From: Euglena gracilis
Taxonomy: Eukaryota; Euglenida; Euglenophyceae; Euglenales
Reading direction: 5' to 3'
DNA length: 64,000 nt
NCBI GenBank assembly: GCA_039621445.1
Contig: CP154954.1
Location: forward strand, 37,743,703-37,807,702
The notes beneath the pieces were generated by a model. It ran no database searches. It was not told the DNA's origin and saw only the letters and a list, made by a program, of their open reading frames with translations. The position numbers and the translations under genes were made by a program. Of this stretch, positions 11,520 to 21,966 are shown piece after piece (the first letter of the stretch is position 1; each line of letters begins with the position of its first letter).

Positions 11520-12466
11520 GCAACGTGATCCACCGACCACCCGATGCGGTGCTCGAAGTGGTGCAGAATCGTATGTATGATCACTGCAAAAGATTTTTCC
11601 ACGGTTCCGAACTTTATGCATTTGAGGGATACCCTCATTCAGATGAAGTTGTCCTGGACCAGATGTTCGGTTTCTGGGAGCTGTGGTTCTGGTTGGGATT
11701 CCCCTGCCAGAACTTCGGCATCTTTACCGACCGAAACGGTCAGACGTATGCCAACTGTTTGGGCACATGTCCTGACGACGAAACGTTCGTAGCACAGTTG
11801 AAGGAACTCTTCAACCACATGTATTCCGTCGGAGCACTTGGAATCCAGTGGAAATATTACCCCCTGCCGGCGAAACTCCAGGCGCAGGCCGCGGTAATGT
11901 TCACGCGCAATCTCCAAGTATACTTGGACAGCATGTATGGCACGCCGTTCAAGGTACTGGATGTGGACCTCGCGTACCCCCAGCGGTACAAACTGGAATG
12001 CCAGTTTTGCAAGGAAGTTCACATTATTGACTTCTGGGGTTTCCGTGAACGCGGAAGACCGCCTCCGACTGCCGAGAATGCCGGCAGCCAGCTGACCAGG
12101 AGATTACTCCTGCATCAGTGCCGGAATCCCAATATGGGAAGGCAAGACCGAAAGGTGCTGAAACAGCACCGGCAAAAAATTTATCTGCTGCAGCAGTACT
12201 GGCACAGGGCGTGGATTACCTACGTCCTGGAAGTCTACATTTATTTCCTGGAACAGATTAGCACCGATGTGGATATCCACAGGAAGTGGTTACCTCGGGG
12301 ATACACCGAGGTGTACGCCAGACCTCATGAGCCAGATCGACGCAGGATGAACCTGCGACCGGACTGGCAGGAGGCAGAAATCGGCCTCCCGGAACACCTG
12401 GATACCCAGTTCGGGGATATCCTCGACTGGCAGGAGTTCGAGGGTTTTTCGCAGCACGCAACATAG
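11450..12466 (+). pseudogene. GE1 ORF2, conserved middle domain (unknown)
   Basis: This is the longest clean block of ORF2 in GE1, 338 codons, with counterparts in GE4 (27250-27850) and GE3 (49153-50403). Shared features are FWELWFWLG(F/Y)PCQN, a run ending LGIQW, a C-x2-C pair (CQFC near 12000), then a His-x-Cys (LLLHQC near 12105-12120) and a hydrophobic stretch with WITYVLEVYI. The C-x2-C / H-x-C pattern recurs further along ORF2 and suggests a zinc-binding fold. It does not match a family I know. Being retained over three divergent elements argues that it was once a functional protein domain. Confidence 0.65.
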
Positions 12467-12489
12467 GCCGAACTCAGCATGCGGTCCCA

Positions 12490-13440
12490 TTGCCTGCTTT
12501 CCTGGAAAACACAGGAGAGCATGGTATGGGATGGAACCTTCGATCCCAGTGGGAAGACCTCTGCCGGATCAACGAGGACGAGCCGCAACCTCCACCCGGA
12601 AGCTGGGTGAGAGCGTCGTGGCAACCCCCATACCCCAATTTTGACAAGTGTGAAAGTATATGCTTTTATCGCTTGTCAGATGCACAAGGGTGCTACAGGA
12701 GCGTAACAGACCCGCGTACTACAGCACAACTCCACACAGGGGACTACCCCCCGGAAGCGGAGGAGGAGGAGGAGGAGGAAGAGGTCCCCAAGGCCGAGGA
12801 TGAACCTCAGCCAGCGGAGCCCCCGGCACGGGAAACCCGTAGCCCATCCGTCGTGATGCTGGACACTGTGGCAGAAACTGCCCAGCGCCCAGGGTCGCCG
12901 GCAGGTGAAATGACACCTGCCCAAACTCACCCACCTCACTGAGCACAACAGGTGTACCGACCCCTCCGCGGGAAAACCCGCCGGAGACGGTACCCCACAC
13001 GCCTGAGGTGTTATGCCTCAAGCTCCCTGTTTCCGAGGAAACCCCGTCGGCAGAGGAGCCAGCGGAGGAGCCCACTTCAAGTGAAGCACCTGAACGGCGC
13101 ACCTCGCTGGGCGGACGCGTACTCGGTGATTTGCGATCACTGATCGCAGTTGTCACTCCACGTGGCGCTACGGGCAGTTCTTCCACGGCTGCGGCGGAAG
13201 CTGCCCAATCGGTGGAAGACATACCTGACACAACAGCCATGGTGGAGTATGAACCTCCCCCAGCAGCGGCGCCACCACCGGTGTCGGAAGCGACACGGAC
13301 GGAAGGCGAACAGGCAGCAACGGCGGTGGAGACAACAGCAACCGTGCCAGTACGGGATGAACTTGTATCAGCACCGGTACCACCAGCCAAGGCACGGGAT
13401 GAACCCACACCTCAGCGCATTTCCACCGCCACTGCATGAA
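12490..13440 (+). pseudogene. GE1 ORF2, acidic low-complexity part
   Basis: Frames 12490-12942 and 13008-13439 give a segment beginning with a conserved block (FYRLSDAQGCYR, also seen in GE4 as FYRLADAQGCRW) and then a Glu-rich run encoded by GAGGAGGAG repeats near 12755-12782. Ala/Thr/Pro/Glu-rich sequence follows that corresponds to the MEDILYA region of GE3 and GE4. Composition suggests a disordered linker. A frameshift separates it from both neighbours. No function can be assigned. Confidence 0.55.
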
Positions 13441-15166
13441 AACATTTAGGCACACGGACACCGGCGCCTGGAAAACAGGCCGAGCGGACGTCCATGCCCC
13501 CACCACAGGCTCAACCAGCGCGAAGTGCGCCGGCGAAGCCTACACCCACACCATCCCCCGCGGCTGCCCCTGGGAAACCCACGGAAGCCCGAAGGAACGC
13601 GTAGGACGACCCTCAGCTCGGGAAACCCCTGCTGAAGGTCAACGACGCTCGGCGTCGGGGAGAAGACCCCCGTCCCAAGCGTCACCACGCACCTGGGCAA
13701 GAAAGAGCGACGCCGATCGGCGGCCCTCGGATGCTCCGGAAACCGGAAGTCCGAAGGCCCCGGCAAAATCAAAGCCGGGCGCCGCACCCTGTAAGCCCAC
13801 ACCGAAATCTGGTGATCAGCCCCACCGAAAGGCGGTGGTGGTGCTGGCAGCCAGAGTGCTGCATCCTCTTCTCGGGGATCAACCTCGGGACAAGGATTCA
13901 CGCCCCTCACAGCCGAAACCTACGTCAAAGTGGCAGGGAAAATCCCGCACCTCAACAGCCGAGACACCTTCGGAAGACGAAGTTATCATCGACTGGAACG
14001 CGGTCAATCAGGATGATCCTGAGATTCATGACCTGAAAATTAGGTAAGTGATGATCGACCACAAACTGAGGACACCGCAATGGCTCAACCGGTGGATTGA
14101 GCCACTGTTCTGTCAGGGCCGAAAATGGTCCTTTGATCAGAACGTGGCCTGGACGTATTACAATTCCAGATCCCCCGGTGTTTTGGCCCAATACTTTGGT
14201 GAGGAATTCGTCATCGACAAAACAACGGAAAACCGTTTTGTGTGGCTTTGCACTGTATGCCACAAGATGTACAACAGTGCACCTGACCTGGGATTACCCC
14301 TCGTCCATGTGTGCAACCCTGTGGATCGGAAATCGTTCCATAAGGATGTATACATCACCAACTCTGCCGCCTTGGTATGCGCCAAGTGCGTGGACAGTTG
14401 GACCCACAAACACAATTTTTGCTACACCGAGCGAGACGGTAGGAATGTACCGATACTCTGCGTCAATTGCCTTCGAGGTACTTCTGGCAAACTGCGGAAG
14501 GCGCAGTTCGTACAATCGTGCCAAGTGCCCAGAAGCCACTTGAGGTCCACCTCCACCTTGAACAAAAAGTACAAGGATTTTTTCAAGTACGCCAACCTCA
14601 AGCTTGACGACTACCGCCACACGGGAATGGCCCGTGGGTAGCAGATCGACAGTGGGGCGATACGCCTCGCGGCTGAGGAAGCAGGGGTAAGGTTACCTGA
14701 CCTCTGGGAGACAGCGGACAGGGAAAAGATATTTTTCCGCCTGTACAAAACCCAGGACCGAAACGGTCGCTGGTGCCCGCCACAATGGCCACCCGAAGAA
14801 CACGGGATGACCTGGAAAGACTGGCTTGGGGGCGTATTACGACCCCATACAGTCCGCGCGGAATGTGCGTATCACACGCCAATTGACTTACACCAGGGGA
14901 ATGCTCCGCAGGTGTCAGCCAACCATCCACGGATGAAGTACTTCATCTGGCCAGCCACTCTGCCCAGTAAATTCTGGGAGAAGCTGCAGTGGTTCCTCGC
15001 AGGAAGAGCGAGCGCAACCAAGCAGACAGTCCCCGAAGGATGGGTTCAGGACTGGATGGTCCCTGATTTCGAATACGAATCGCCAGTAACCTGGCTTGTA
15101 GATAGGCCACCACCACCACAATTCCAGATGGTCCTTGTGGAAGATCCCTTGGACTCCCGCCATTGA
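13436..15166 (+). pseudogene. GE1 ORF2, C-terminal cysteine-rich part
   Basis: One frame runs from 13436 to 15166, interrupted by TAA at 14045 and TAG at 14639. After a Lys/Pro/Ser-rich lead, the conserved domain starts near 14048 with GVLAQYFGEEF. It is followed by CTVC (near 14250), LVHVC (near 14310), CAKC (near 14380) and CVNC (near 14460), a set of cysteines and histidines spaced like one or two zinc-binding modules. The end (RPHTVRAE, then a block with KYFIWPATLPSKFWEKLQ) matches the C-terminal parts in GE3 and GE4. The TAA at 14045 lies in AG-GTAAGTG, a perfect-looking splice donor, so removal by splicing is possible. The family is unknown to me. Confidence 0.65.
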
Positions 15167-15597
15167 TTATTGGCGGCTGGAACGGATGTAATGCCGAAAC
15201 GGCATTACCAGGCCCATGCAAGGTAAGTGCCTTCATGAAGCCTGTACATCCTTAAACTGCCCCCCCCCTTCCACGCCTCTCCCCTGGTGTTTTCAGCGAA
15301 TACGCTTGACCAACCCCGCGTGCCATTGGCACACCCAAAGTGGGTGGACGGGACACTATGACAGGAAACCTGCCAGCCCCGTTTCCCACAGTGGGATTTT
15401 TCACACCGCTAAGCCGAAACGGCTAATAGGTAACCGCGATAAGCGGTAACCTTTTGCGCGTTTTCAGGTTTTTGGGTTGCGCGCCTGTCGTGAAAAGAGA
15501 GCCGTGTTCTGGAAAACAGAAACCAATCAGGACTGTGTCTGAAATCCGGACGGGTCCTGGGATGACCTGGTCCAAGAAGGAAATCGGGCATAGCCCT
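15167..15597 (+). other. GE1 3' non-coding region with a candidate 74-bp intron
   Basis: No coding region is seen. A donor-like AG-GTAAGTGCC begins at 15223, and a pyrimidine-rich tract ending GTGTTTTCAG finishes at 15296, so a short 3' intron is possible. A strong small hairpin (AATGCCG-AAA-CGGCATT) lies at 15190-15206 and another at 15433-15447. The sequence just upstream of the polypurine tract (GGGCATAGCCCTGG) is conserved in all elements of the window. Confidence 0.5.
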
Positions 15598-15607
15598 GGA
15601 AGGGGGA
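15598..15607 (+). promoter_or_regulatory. GE1 polypurine tract
   Basis: GGAAGGGGGA lies immediately before the 3' LTR. The same tract (GGGAGGGGGA) precedes the 3' LTR of GE3, GE4, GE5 and GE6, fitting the primer site for plus-strand DNA synthesis. Confidence 0.85.
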
Positions 15608-16004
15608 TGTGTACCAGGCACGATCCCAGCTCTGTAGGAAACCTGCGGAGTCTGGATCCGTCACAATCTGACGGCTGTGATGAACACAGCCTGACGAAGT
15701 TGGCAGATCCTATGGGAATTAGCGACACGTATCACACGTGCCTCCGTGATCTCTTTTCCTCACAGGTGGTATTCTATTCTTCACATTCTGATTGTTTTGA
15801 CGTAAGAGGACAAACCTCTGAAAGGACTGAACACGACTGTGAACAGTGACTTGCCTTGTGATCTGTCTTAGCATAGGGGAATTGGGAAAAAGGGTTTTGT
15901 TACTCCAAGGATTTTTAGTCACCTAAGTAGGTGCGTACCAGGAGAAAGCGAAACAGGCTTTTCCGGGACAAAAGGGGTCAAAGGGAAGTCCTTGGACGTA
16001 CACT
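15608..16004 (+). repeat. GE1 3' LTR
   Basis: This 397-bp LTR begins TGTGTACCAGG and ends GACGTACACT. It is the partner of 1-393. The next five bases, ATTCG (16005-16009), would be one copy of the target-site duplication; the other copy lies left of the window. The flanking DNA on this side is the protease region of GE2 in opposite orientation, so GE1 inserted into GE2. Confidence 0.93.
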
Positions 16005-16328
16005 ATTCGACACCCTGTGTCGACTAAAATTTTGGCTTGTGCACAGATTTTTTGAGCCTTGATTTTCGCTTTGACCAAAAGTTCCTTGGGGGTACACAAA
16101 GCGAAGGGTCAGGTGTAAAAAAAAAAGTTGTTGCACCCACTGTTTCATGCCCCTTTGCTTACTTTGCTCATCATTCCAAGCAAACATTTTGGCGCGGGGA
16201 GTAGAGGACCCGTACATGTTTCGGGTACCGACCAAAAAAACCAATGGGCAGGGGGGGCAGGAGTGATCAGTTCGTACCTCCATCTGTTCGTCAGCCCAGA
16301 GATCCGTGCCCTCAGACCTCGGGCTCCC
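16005..16328 (-). pseudogene. pol: GE2 start of pol with intact DTG protease site
   Basis: On the minus strand this continues from the GE2 gag stop. It contains the conserved pol leader GSPRSEGTDLWADEQMEV and, at 16010-16035, KILVDTGCRI, the retropepsin active-site motif with the catalytic Asp present. The sequence is cut by the GE1 insertion just after this motif. The rest of GE2 pol should lie to the left of the window. Confidence 0.7.
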
Positions 16329-16331
16329 CTA
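16293..16331 (-). promoter_or_regulatory. GE2 gag-pol UAG readthrough hairpin
   Basis: TAG (plus-strand CTA at 16329-16331) is followed on the minus strand by the AGCCC-GAGGTCTG / CGGATCTC-T-GGGCT stem at 16293-16325. Two stem positions differ from GE4, yet pairing is kept through G-U pairs. This supports a selected RNA structure. Confidence 0.68.
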
Positions 16332-18173
16332 CTTCATATCGTAGTCGGCCTTTGGGCGTATGGTGGAATTCCCAGAATGAATTGCGCGAATCACGCGAAT
16401 CACATCCCTGTCTTTTGCAGGCTCATCTCCGGTGCTCTCCTCCTCCTCCCTGCCCGAAGCCAGGGCATTTTCCTCGATAGCGATTATTTTGAAACCAACC
16501 CGCCGCCTATTGGCAGAACCGCGATTGGAAACGCGACGACCCTGTCTAGGGCGGGGAGATCGGGAACGGGGGCACGTGGGTGAATGGTGGTCTTTAGACC
16601 CACGAATGGAACAACGGTTCCGCGATTGTGATTGCCTCTTGGCAACACAATGCCGCGGGGAGCAGGTACTCGCTCGACCACAATTCCATCTTAACTACCT
16701 TCGGGTTCTCATCTTGGGTTGGTCCACTAAAAACTCTAATAATATTCCCAGTCGCGGAAAAATTGTTTCCAGTCCTGGTGTGGGTGCACGGGTTGCCGCA
16801 TTGCGGTTCTGCAAATCCGCGACTGCGGTTCGGATTTCCATTGCGTCATTTTGCCACTGTTGTTGCAATTTACCAGCCTACTCGCGATATTCGTGAGTTG
16901 GGTGTAGAAACTCGCAATTTCAGCGGGAATTTCGCTACATTGACACAATTTCTGCTCCAATCGAGTATGTCTTTCCTCCAATTGTTGCAAATGCGTGCGG
17001 GGGGTAAAAATCTCATTCGCTTGGGCAGAAAAGTAGGCAAAATTAGCGGCATCACCGCCCAACTGGAAAATGTGCTGTTGCGCTCCTGAAATGCGGTTGC
17101 AAGTGTGTAGAAGTGCTGCAATGTGATAAATTGTCACAAATCGGGATTTTTGATTGGGGTTTCATGCAACCTTTGCTGCAATTGCGAAAAAACTGCCGTA
17201 ATTGGCTCCAATTGATGGTATAAAGCTTGCAAACTATGTTGCATGTTGGAAAAAATCGCATCATTGCGGGATTGTGACTCACAAATGGCATCACGCACTC
17301 TTTGGAAGTGTTGTGGCAAATGTGCCTGCAAATGTGTGTAAAAAACTTGACGCAATGTTGTTAGGTCCACATTGGTGGTTTGAAAATTTGTTTGGCAATA
17401 TTCGCCAACATCACGCACATATCTCCAAAGATAATCCAGCTTGTTTTCTAAAACCTTTTGGTTGTTTTCATCAAAATACAAAACATTGTTAAGTGTCATA
17501 GCGCAATAGGCCACATTTGACTCTGAGGCGAATACGCTACGGCAAATTTTTGTAGAGGGTGGGTTAGAAACACCATGTTTTTTTCCAGCCCCCACCCTCT
17601 GCGCTTCCCCCCACAACTCCGATTGGATAATCGCCAGCACCACCTGAAACGGCTCCCTCTCGTGCATTGCCATGGCTCTCGCAGATACGTTTGACGGTTC
17701 CCTCTTATAAAAGTCCCACAGAGTCCATGAGCAGTGTTGTGGAAGGGTTGGAAAATATTTCCCCTCATCCCATTACCGTCATTCAGCGTATAGTCGCAAA
17801 TCTCCCAGTGGAACACCCGCTTATGCGGCAAATCTCCTATGGCACCAACGCGAGATCTCGCCGGGGAGGAATAGGTGTTATACGATCGGCTTTCCAACAA
17901 AAAGGGGTTCTGCCGGTTGAGCATTGGTTTGCTCGTTAGAGCTCGACGCCGATAGGTGTGGGGATGCTCATTGGGCGGGGGGGGAATTACTCGACACAAA
18001 CACGGATAGGTGTGCCACACGCGGGGAAGGAGGATTACCTTGAAATGAGTCAAGGCTTGTGTACCCCTATGGGGTTGAGGACGCTCAATAGAACTGGTCA
18101 GTGGTGCTGCAGGTTCAAGTCCTCGAATTGAACCAATAAATGCAGCGTAGTCAATTGGCACTGTGCTCTGCAT
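16329..18173 (-). pseudogene. gag: GE2 gag (internally deleted)
   Basis: It starts at 18173 (MQSTVPIDYAAF), like the other Gag copies. The N-terminal domain at 17134-17673 (LNNVLYFDENNQ, then YCQTNF) and the coiled coil at 16736-17137 (LEERHTRLEQKL) match GE1 Gag. The coiled coil runs straight into DWKQFFRDWEYYW, and that motif is followed within about 50 codons by the second zinc knuckle. Most of the capsid-like region and the first knuckle have therefore been deleted. Several frameshifts exist. The stop is the UAG at 16329. Confidence 0.75.
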
Positions 18174-18423
18174 TTTTGCAGGCAAGACACAAAAACGAAA
18201 TGTAGATTCCGATGAAAAAGTGCAGAAATAAAAGGTAAAAGAGGGGAAAGTATAAAACGTAAGCAGGGACCCAAATTCTCAGGTTTGAAGCAAGGCATAC
18301 GGCGAATCGTCAGAGGACATGTCCGTGCGTACAGCTTTGGCCGGAAACGGCTTGTAGTGCCTGTAATCGCCTATAGCCAGGGCACCACTCGACCGACTGC
18401 GGTCAAAAAGATCGAAAACCTAA

Positions 18424-18443
18424 ACTGCCACCAAGTGTACGTC
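18424..18443 (-). other. GE2 primer binding site and 10-bp LTR stub
   Basis: On the minus strand GACGTACACT is followed by TGGTGGCAGT, a PBS one or two bases away from the consensus. All the rest of the GE2 5' LTR is missing, and the YR1 sequence begins at once. The interval 18174-18423 is GE2 leader with nothing else recognised. Confidence 0.6.
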
Positions 18444-18810
18444 AAACCCTTTTTGTAAAGGAAGCAACTGTATCAGCGCTGATGGCTTTGTACGGGGGTT
18501 TTAACCAACAGGGGACCCCAGGTTTCGCAAAGACACGTGTTTCTGCCACATACGACATCATCAAACATTGAGGACTTGCAACCAATCTCTTCGACTTGTG
18601 AAACTCCTGGCCTTTACGCTCGATTTTGATGTAGGGAACCCCACCCAACACACTGGTGGTTCTTTGGACCTGTGCCAAATCAGACGATCGATATAAACAG
18701 AGCATTCTGCAGCAAAATTGAGTTCTGTACGTAATGTACAAATATCAGTGGGCAGGGGGGACTGTGCCAGCCCCAGGAGGATTGGGAGAGGATCCCAAAA
18801 AAGAACCATA
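18444..18810 (-). pseudogene. YR1 tyrosine recombinase, truncated
   Basis: The minus-strand translation of 18442-18741 contains CLYRSSDLAQVQ, YIKIERKGQ, SYVAETRVFA and PPYKAISADTVASFTKRV. This is the N-terminal half of a DIRS/Crypton-type tyrosine recombinase: the Leu-x-Arg-x-x-Asp catalytic Arg block, then the linker before the second His-x-x-Arg box. It ends abruptly at the GE2 PBS, so the C-terminal box and the nucleophilic Tyr are missing. In its family the enzyme integrates a circular DNA copy of the element. Assignment rests on motif resemblance. Confidence 0.68.
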
Positions 18811-19029
18811 TTTCTCCAGAATTTGGTTCCAAAGCCTTTTGTTAGGCGCTAGCATGGAGTGGAACATCAGGCCACCAGATCCAGGGATTAAAGGCATAGC
18901 ACTGTACGCATTACGGGCCTGTGCCCTTGAAAATTAAAAAAGTTGAATTAACGCGTCAACCTCGTGGCAACCGTTTTGATAACGCCTTATACTGGGTTTT
19001 CTTCCCAGGACATCGTTAATGGTTTTATT

Positions 19030-20040
19030 TTGTAAAATGTGTCACTTCCAAAATTTGCCTGAGCAAATCATGCAAAGAAGGGGCCACTGGGGTGGCATTT
19101 TTTCTTCCCTGCAATTGGTAAACATACCCTTGTAGGGGACTATTTTCAGGCAGGGGGTCCCTGGTAGTTTCATTTTGGTTAACTGGGGGCACCAGGTGGC
19201 TGAATCCCAGTGTGGGGTGACCATGAAAACTTTTTTCTGTGGAACAGTTTTCATTCTGGGCAGGAATTTCTGAATTATTGACCCGGGGTTGAACGGATTG
19301 TCCAGGGGACATTGTAGTGCATCCACTGCTGATGCCCCCAGTAGGGTCACCTGGCAACAAAATCGGGCAGTTGTTTGTTCCTTGGTCAGGCAAATAAATA
19401 TGTTTTCAAAGCTATGAACTGTTTGAAATGCTGGTTCAGCCATTGAAAAAGTTGGGGGTCCAGTGAGTAATCCCCCCTGTCCATTTCCCATCTCTTTACG
19501 GGGTCTGCAAGGCATTCCTTTGAAGGCACCCACTTGACTTGGAAGTTTTTTTTTTTCGTGCTCCATACACCATTTACCAAACGGTCTTAGCATTGTGTTG
19601 AAAAGGTCCTTTTTTCCGCACCATTCTGTCAGGAACCGTTTCTCCAGGTTTGCTTAGGCTTTTTACTGTGCTTATTGCTGTACTTAGTTCTTTGTTGTGT
19701 GCAGTGAGCACTTTTCCCTCCCCAAATTTTGCACAACATTTCCTGTACGGATGTCTAATCCGCCTCGTGCGTGTGTGCTGCTGTCTGAGTGTAACTCCCT
19801 GGTAGCATTTTTGGGGAATGGTCTTCCCCCCCATTGTCCAGTAGAATTTTGATTTACTTTAGTTGGGTTTTTATTTCTGGTGAAATGTGAGGTTCGGAGA
19901 CCCAGGGGGGCTGTGAAGTGTTTTGCCAGAAAATTGGCCTGGTCATCCGTAAAAGCCCTGTAAAAGGGCAGGGCCATTAGGTTGGACCTGATTCGTCCCA
20001 AAATGGCAGCCAGCTGCCTTTTTGACATGAAGTCCCTTTT
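19030..20040 (-). pseudogene. YR1 RNase H and downstream module
   Basis: Minus-strand frames give SKRQLAAILGRIRSNLMALPF and a later ELHSDSSTHARGG, matching the RNase H region of DIRS-like elements (19684-20103). VKWVPSKECLADPVKRWEMD and WLNQHFKQFIALKTYLFA follow (19386-19580), then DALQCPLDN, KVFMVTPHWDSATW and PQLTKM (19042-19330). That last module normally follows RNase H in DIRS/Ngaro-type polyproteins. Several frameshifts separate the pieces. 18810-19030 holds nothing I can identify. Confidence 0.65.
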
Positions 20041-20427
20041 ACATTTTTGCCCAGTTCCTTTTTGATGGTCTTGACTTTTTGGGGGGCATTTGTAACTTTC
20101 CATCTTGGAAGTTTAGCTGAAACCCCAGGTGGTGCACAATTTGTGTGGGTTCCAGGGTCGACTTTTTTGCATTTATTTTGAAACCTGATTTTAATAAATC
20201 TCTGACCACTGTGTTCAGGTGGGTTTGCAGGGTGTTTCTGGTGGGGGCCACCACTAAAATGTCGTCCAGGAAATGAATACCTGGATGCCCCTTTTTCTCC
20301 ACAACTTTTCGAAAGTTTTGACGACCACCATGAAAATTTGGAGCATTATGTTCAGGCCAAAGCAGCCTGCTTGTAACTCCCATGTTTGCCCCCTACCATA
20401 TGCCTCAAAAATGGCCTTAGGGCCTGG
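20030..20427 (-). pseudogene. YR1 reverse transcriptase fragment
   Basis: Minus-strand reading gives ELQAGCFGLN, VVVKTFEKLWRKRGIQV and, after a frameshift, HFLDDILVVAPT (catalytic Asp-Asp near 20265-20280). KSGFKINAKKSTLEPTQ and HHLGFQLNFQDGKLQMPP follow. The wording around the active site (Gly-Phe-x-Ile-Asn ... Lys-Ser-x-Leu-x-Pro-x-Gln ... Leu-Gly-Phe) is typical of DIRS-order RT rather than Ty3/gypsy. The upstream part is cut off by the GE3 3' LTR at 20428. Confidence 0.75.
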
Positions 20428-20740
20428 AGTGTACGTCTGATTCCCAAATACCCTTTCCCCATTACCAAAAAGCCTTCGCTTTCACCTTGGCCCACCTACT
20501 TGGGAACTGATTCCTTTTCCCCCTTCCCAAGAAGCAAAACACAGAGCAGCAATGCAGGGAGGACGGACTGGATATCCAAGTCCGGTCCGAAGAAAAAGTA
20601 AGGACAAAGGAGAAAACAGAATAGAATAAATAATACCACCTGTGGAGAGAGAAGAGGCACCCATTAGGAAATCCTAATAGGATCTGCTTCCATCCTAACT
20701 TCCTCAAATGAAGGTGGCAAAAGCATACGCCTGGTACACA
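20428..20740 (-). repeat. GE3 3' LTR
   Basis: Read on the minus strand it begins TGTGTACCAGG (20740) and ends CAGACGTACACT (20428), 313 bp. The PPT lies at 20741-20750. It is only about 85 percent identical by eye to the GE4 LTR at 39181-39498. Its left flank (CCTGG) does not match the right flank of GE4, so it belongs to the older host element GE3 and not to GE4. Confidence 0.82.
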
Positions 20741-21549
20741 TCCCCCTCCCAAGGCTATGTCCGAGTTACCCTTTGGACCAGGCATTCTGGCCACAGGGAT
20801 TTCGGACACAGACCTGGTATGTGGGAGGTGCACCCTGGCGCATCCACAGGGGCCCTTTCCGTCGCACAGGGGTCCACTCAAGTGGGGGGGGGCGGAAAGG
20901 AGGGGGACCCAAAAAGACCAAAATGCACAAAATGGTTTCACCTATTCTGCGGTGGCTTATGGCTGTATAGTATATTATAGCCCACTGGGGAAAATGGGGC
21001 TGGCAGGTTTCCCTGCCAATCAAACCCATCCACCCAGTTTGGGTGCGCCAAAGGCACTTGGGGTTGGGTCCATGGGCATTCCAGGAAAACCCATGGGGAG
21101 GGTGTGGAAGGAGGGGCCCTCTGACCAGTCAAACCTGGGCAGGGCGCATGGCCAGTCAAATCTGACCACGCAAAAGGAAATCCTACTCTACAAAACCAAC
21201 TGCCGGCGACAGCATTTGCCCGGGGGGGGAAATAGAGAGGAGTGGGGGGTTGGCTTAGGCCAAAAAGGTTGTGCTGTCTGGCAGCATTATGGCGTCAAAC
21301 GGTCGAAAAGAAAATTTGAAAGAAAAGAAGCCGTCGGCCCTGTGCGCTGCCTGTCGCACGCCCGCCAGAGGGGAGAGGGGGGAGGGGTGTGCATGCATGC
21401 GCACGGAATCCTGCACATGGCAGCATCCCGGTGGGAACTTACTAGCGGCGAATAACGCAAAGGGTCTTAGAAGGGGTTGTTCGGGCGAATACCCAAACAG
21501 GGTGTCAGGCAAATACCTGACGAGGTTTCTAAAAGACGCCGCATTGGCG
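20741..21549 (-). other. GE3 polypurine tract and 3' non-coding region
   Basis: GGGAGGGGGA (plus strand 20741-20750) is the PPT. The rest is non-coding 3' region shared with GE4 (inverted copy at 23033-23527, further copy at 23795-24120). It contains poly-G tracts near 20885 and 21222 and several small hairpins, for example TGGCAGG-TTTC-CCTGCCA at 21001-21018. No gene is seen. Confidence 0.7.
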
Positions 21550-21920
21550 CTAACAGCCGCCGCACCTGCCTTTATCCGCTGGGCGTTCGCGCACCTCACG
21601 CCAGTAGGCGTGTTGAGCGTCCCCTAATGAGTCCTCAACCAACTCCAGTTGGCGTGGGGACCGCTGCGGAGCTGATTCAGTCCGGATGGTATTTTGATCC
21701 GGAGCGTTGATATCAAAGGATAGGGTCCCCCAGTACTTGATCCAACTGTCCGGCAACTTCTCCCTGGTACGGTCAGCTTGATGCTGAAGGTACCGCTGGA
21801 GCTGTTCCCAGAAAATTCTGGGCAGCATCACCAGCCAGATGATGTAATTCACCCGGGGGTTATTCGCAGGCACCTGCGGGGACATCCCCGGGGTCTGCTT
21901 GAAGTTGACCTCATACATCC
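21550..21920 (-). pseudogene. GE3 ORF2 C-terminal end
   Basis: The minus-strand frame MYEVNFKQTPGMSPQVPANN with FWEQLQRYLQHQ matches the C-terminus of ORF2 in GE4 (24121-24480) and GE1 (14870-15166). It is cut at 21920, where an LTR fragment in the opposite orientation begins. The upstream part of the same ORF is at 21967-23032 in plus orientation, so this locus has been rearranged. Confidence 0.75.
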
Positions 21921-21966
21921 TTGGGAATTGGGAAAGGGGAATTGGGAATCAGACGTACACTAAAGC
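21921..21966 (+). repeat. GE4 3' LTR tail (41 bp, inverted) and target-site copy
   Basis: 21921-21961 is the last 41 bases of the GE4 LTR, one mismatch from the copy at 39181-39221 read in reverse. The next five bases, AAAGC (21962-21966), are the exact reverse complement of GCTTT at 39499-39503, which flanks the other GE4 LTR. This identifies the true end of GE4 and shows that the segment has been flipped. Confidence 0.8.

Noticed and set aside
9770-15166. ORF2 as a retroviral envelope gene
   Set aside because: No signal peptide, no membrane-spanning stretch and no furin-like or fusion-peptide pattern is seen. The sequence is Pro/Arg/Glu-rich with intracellular-type cysteine modules.
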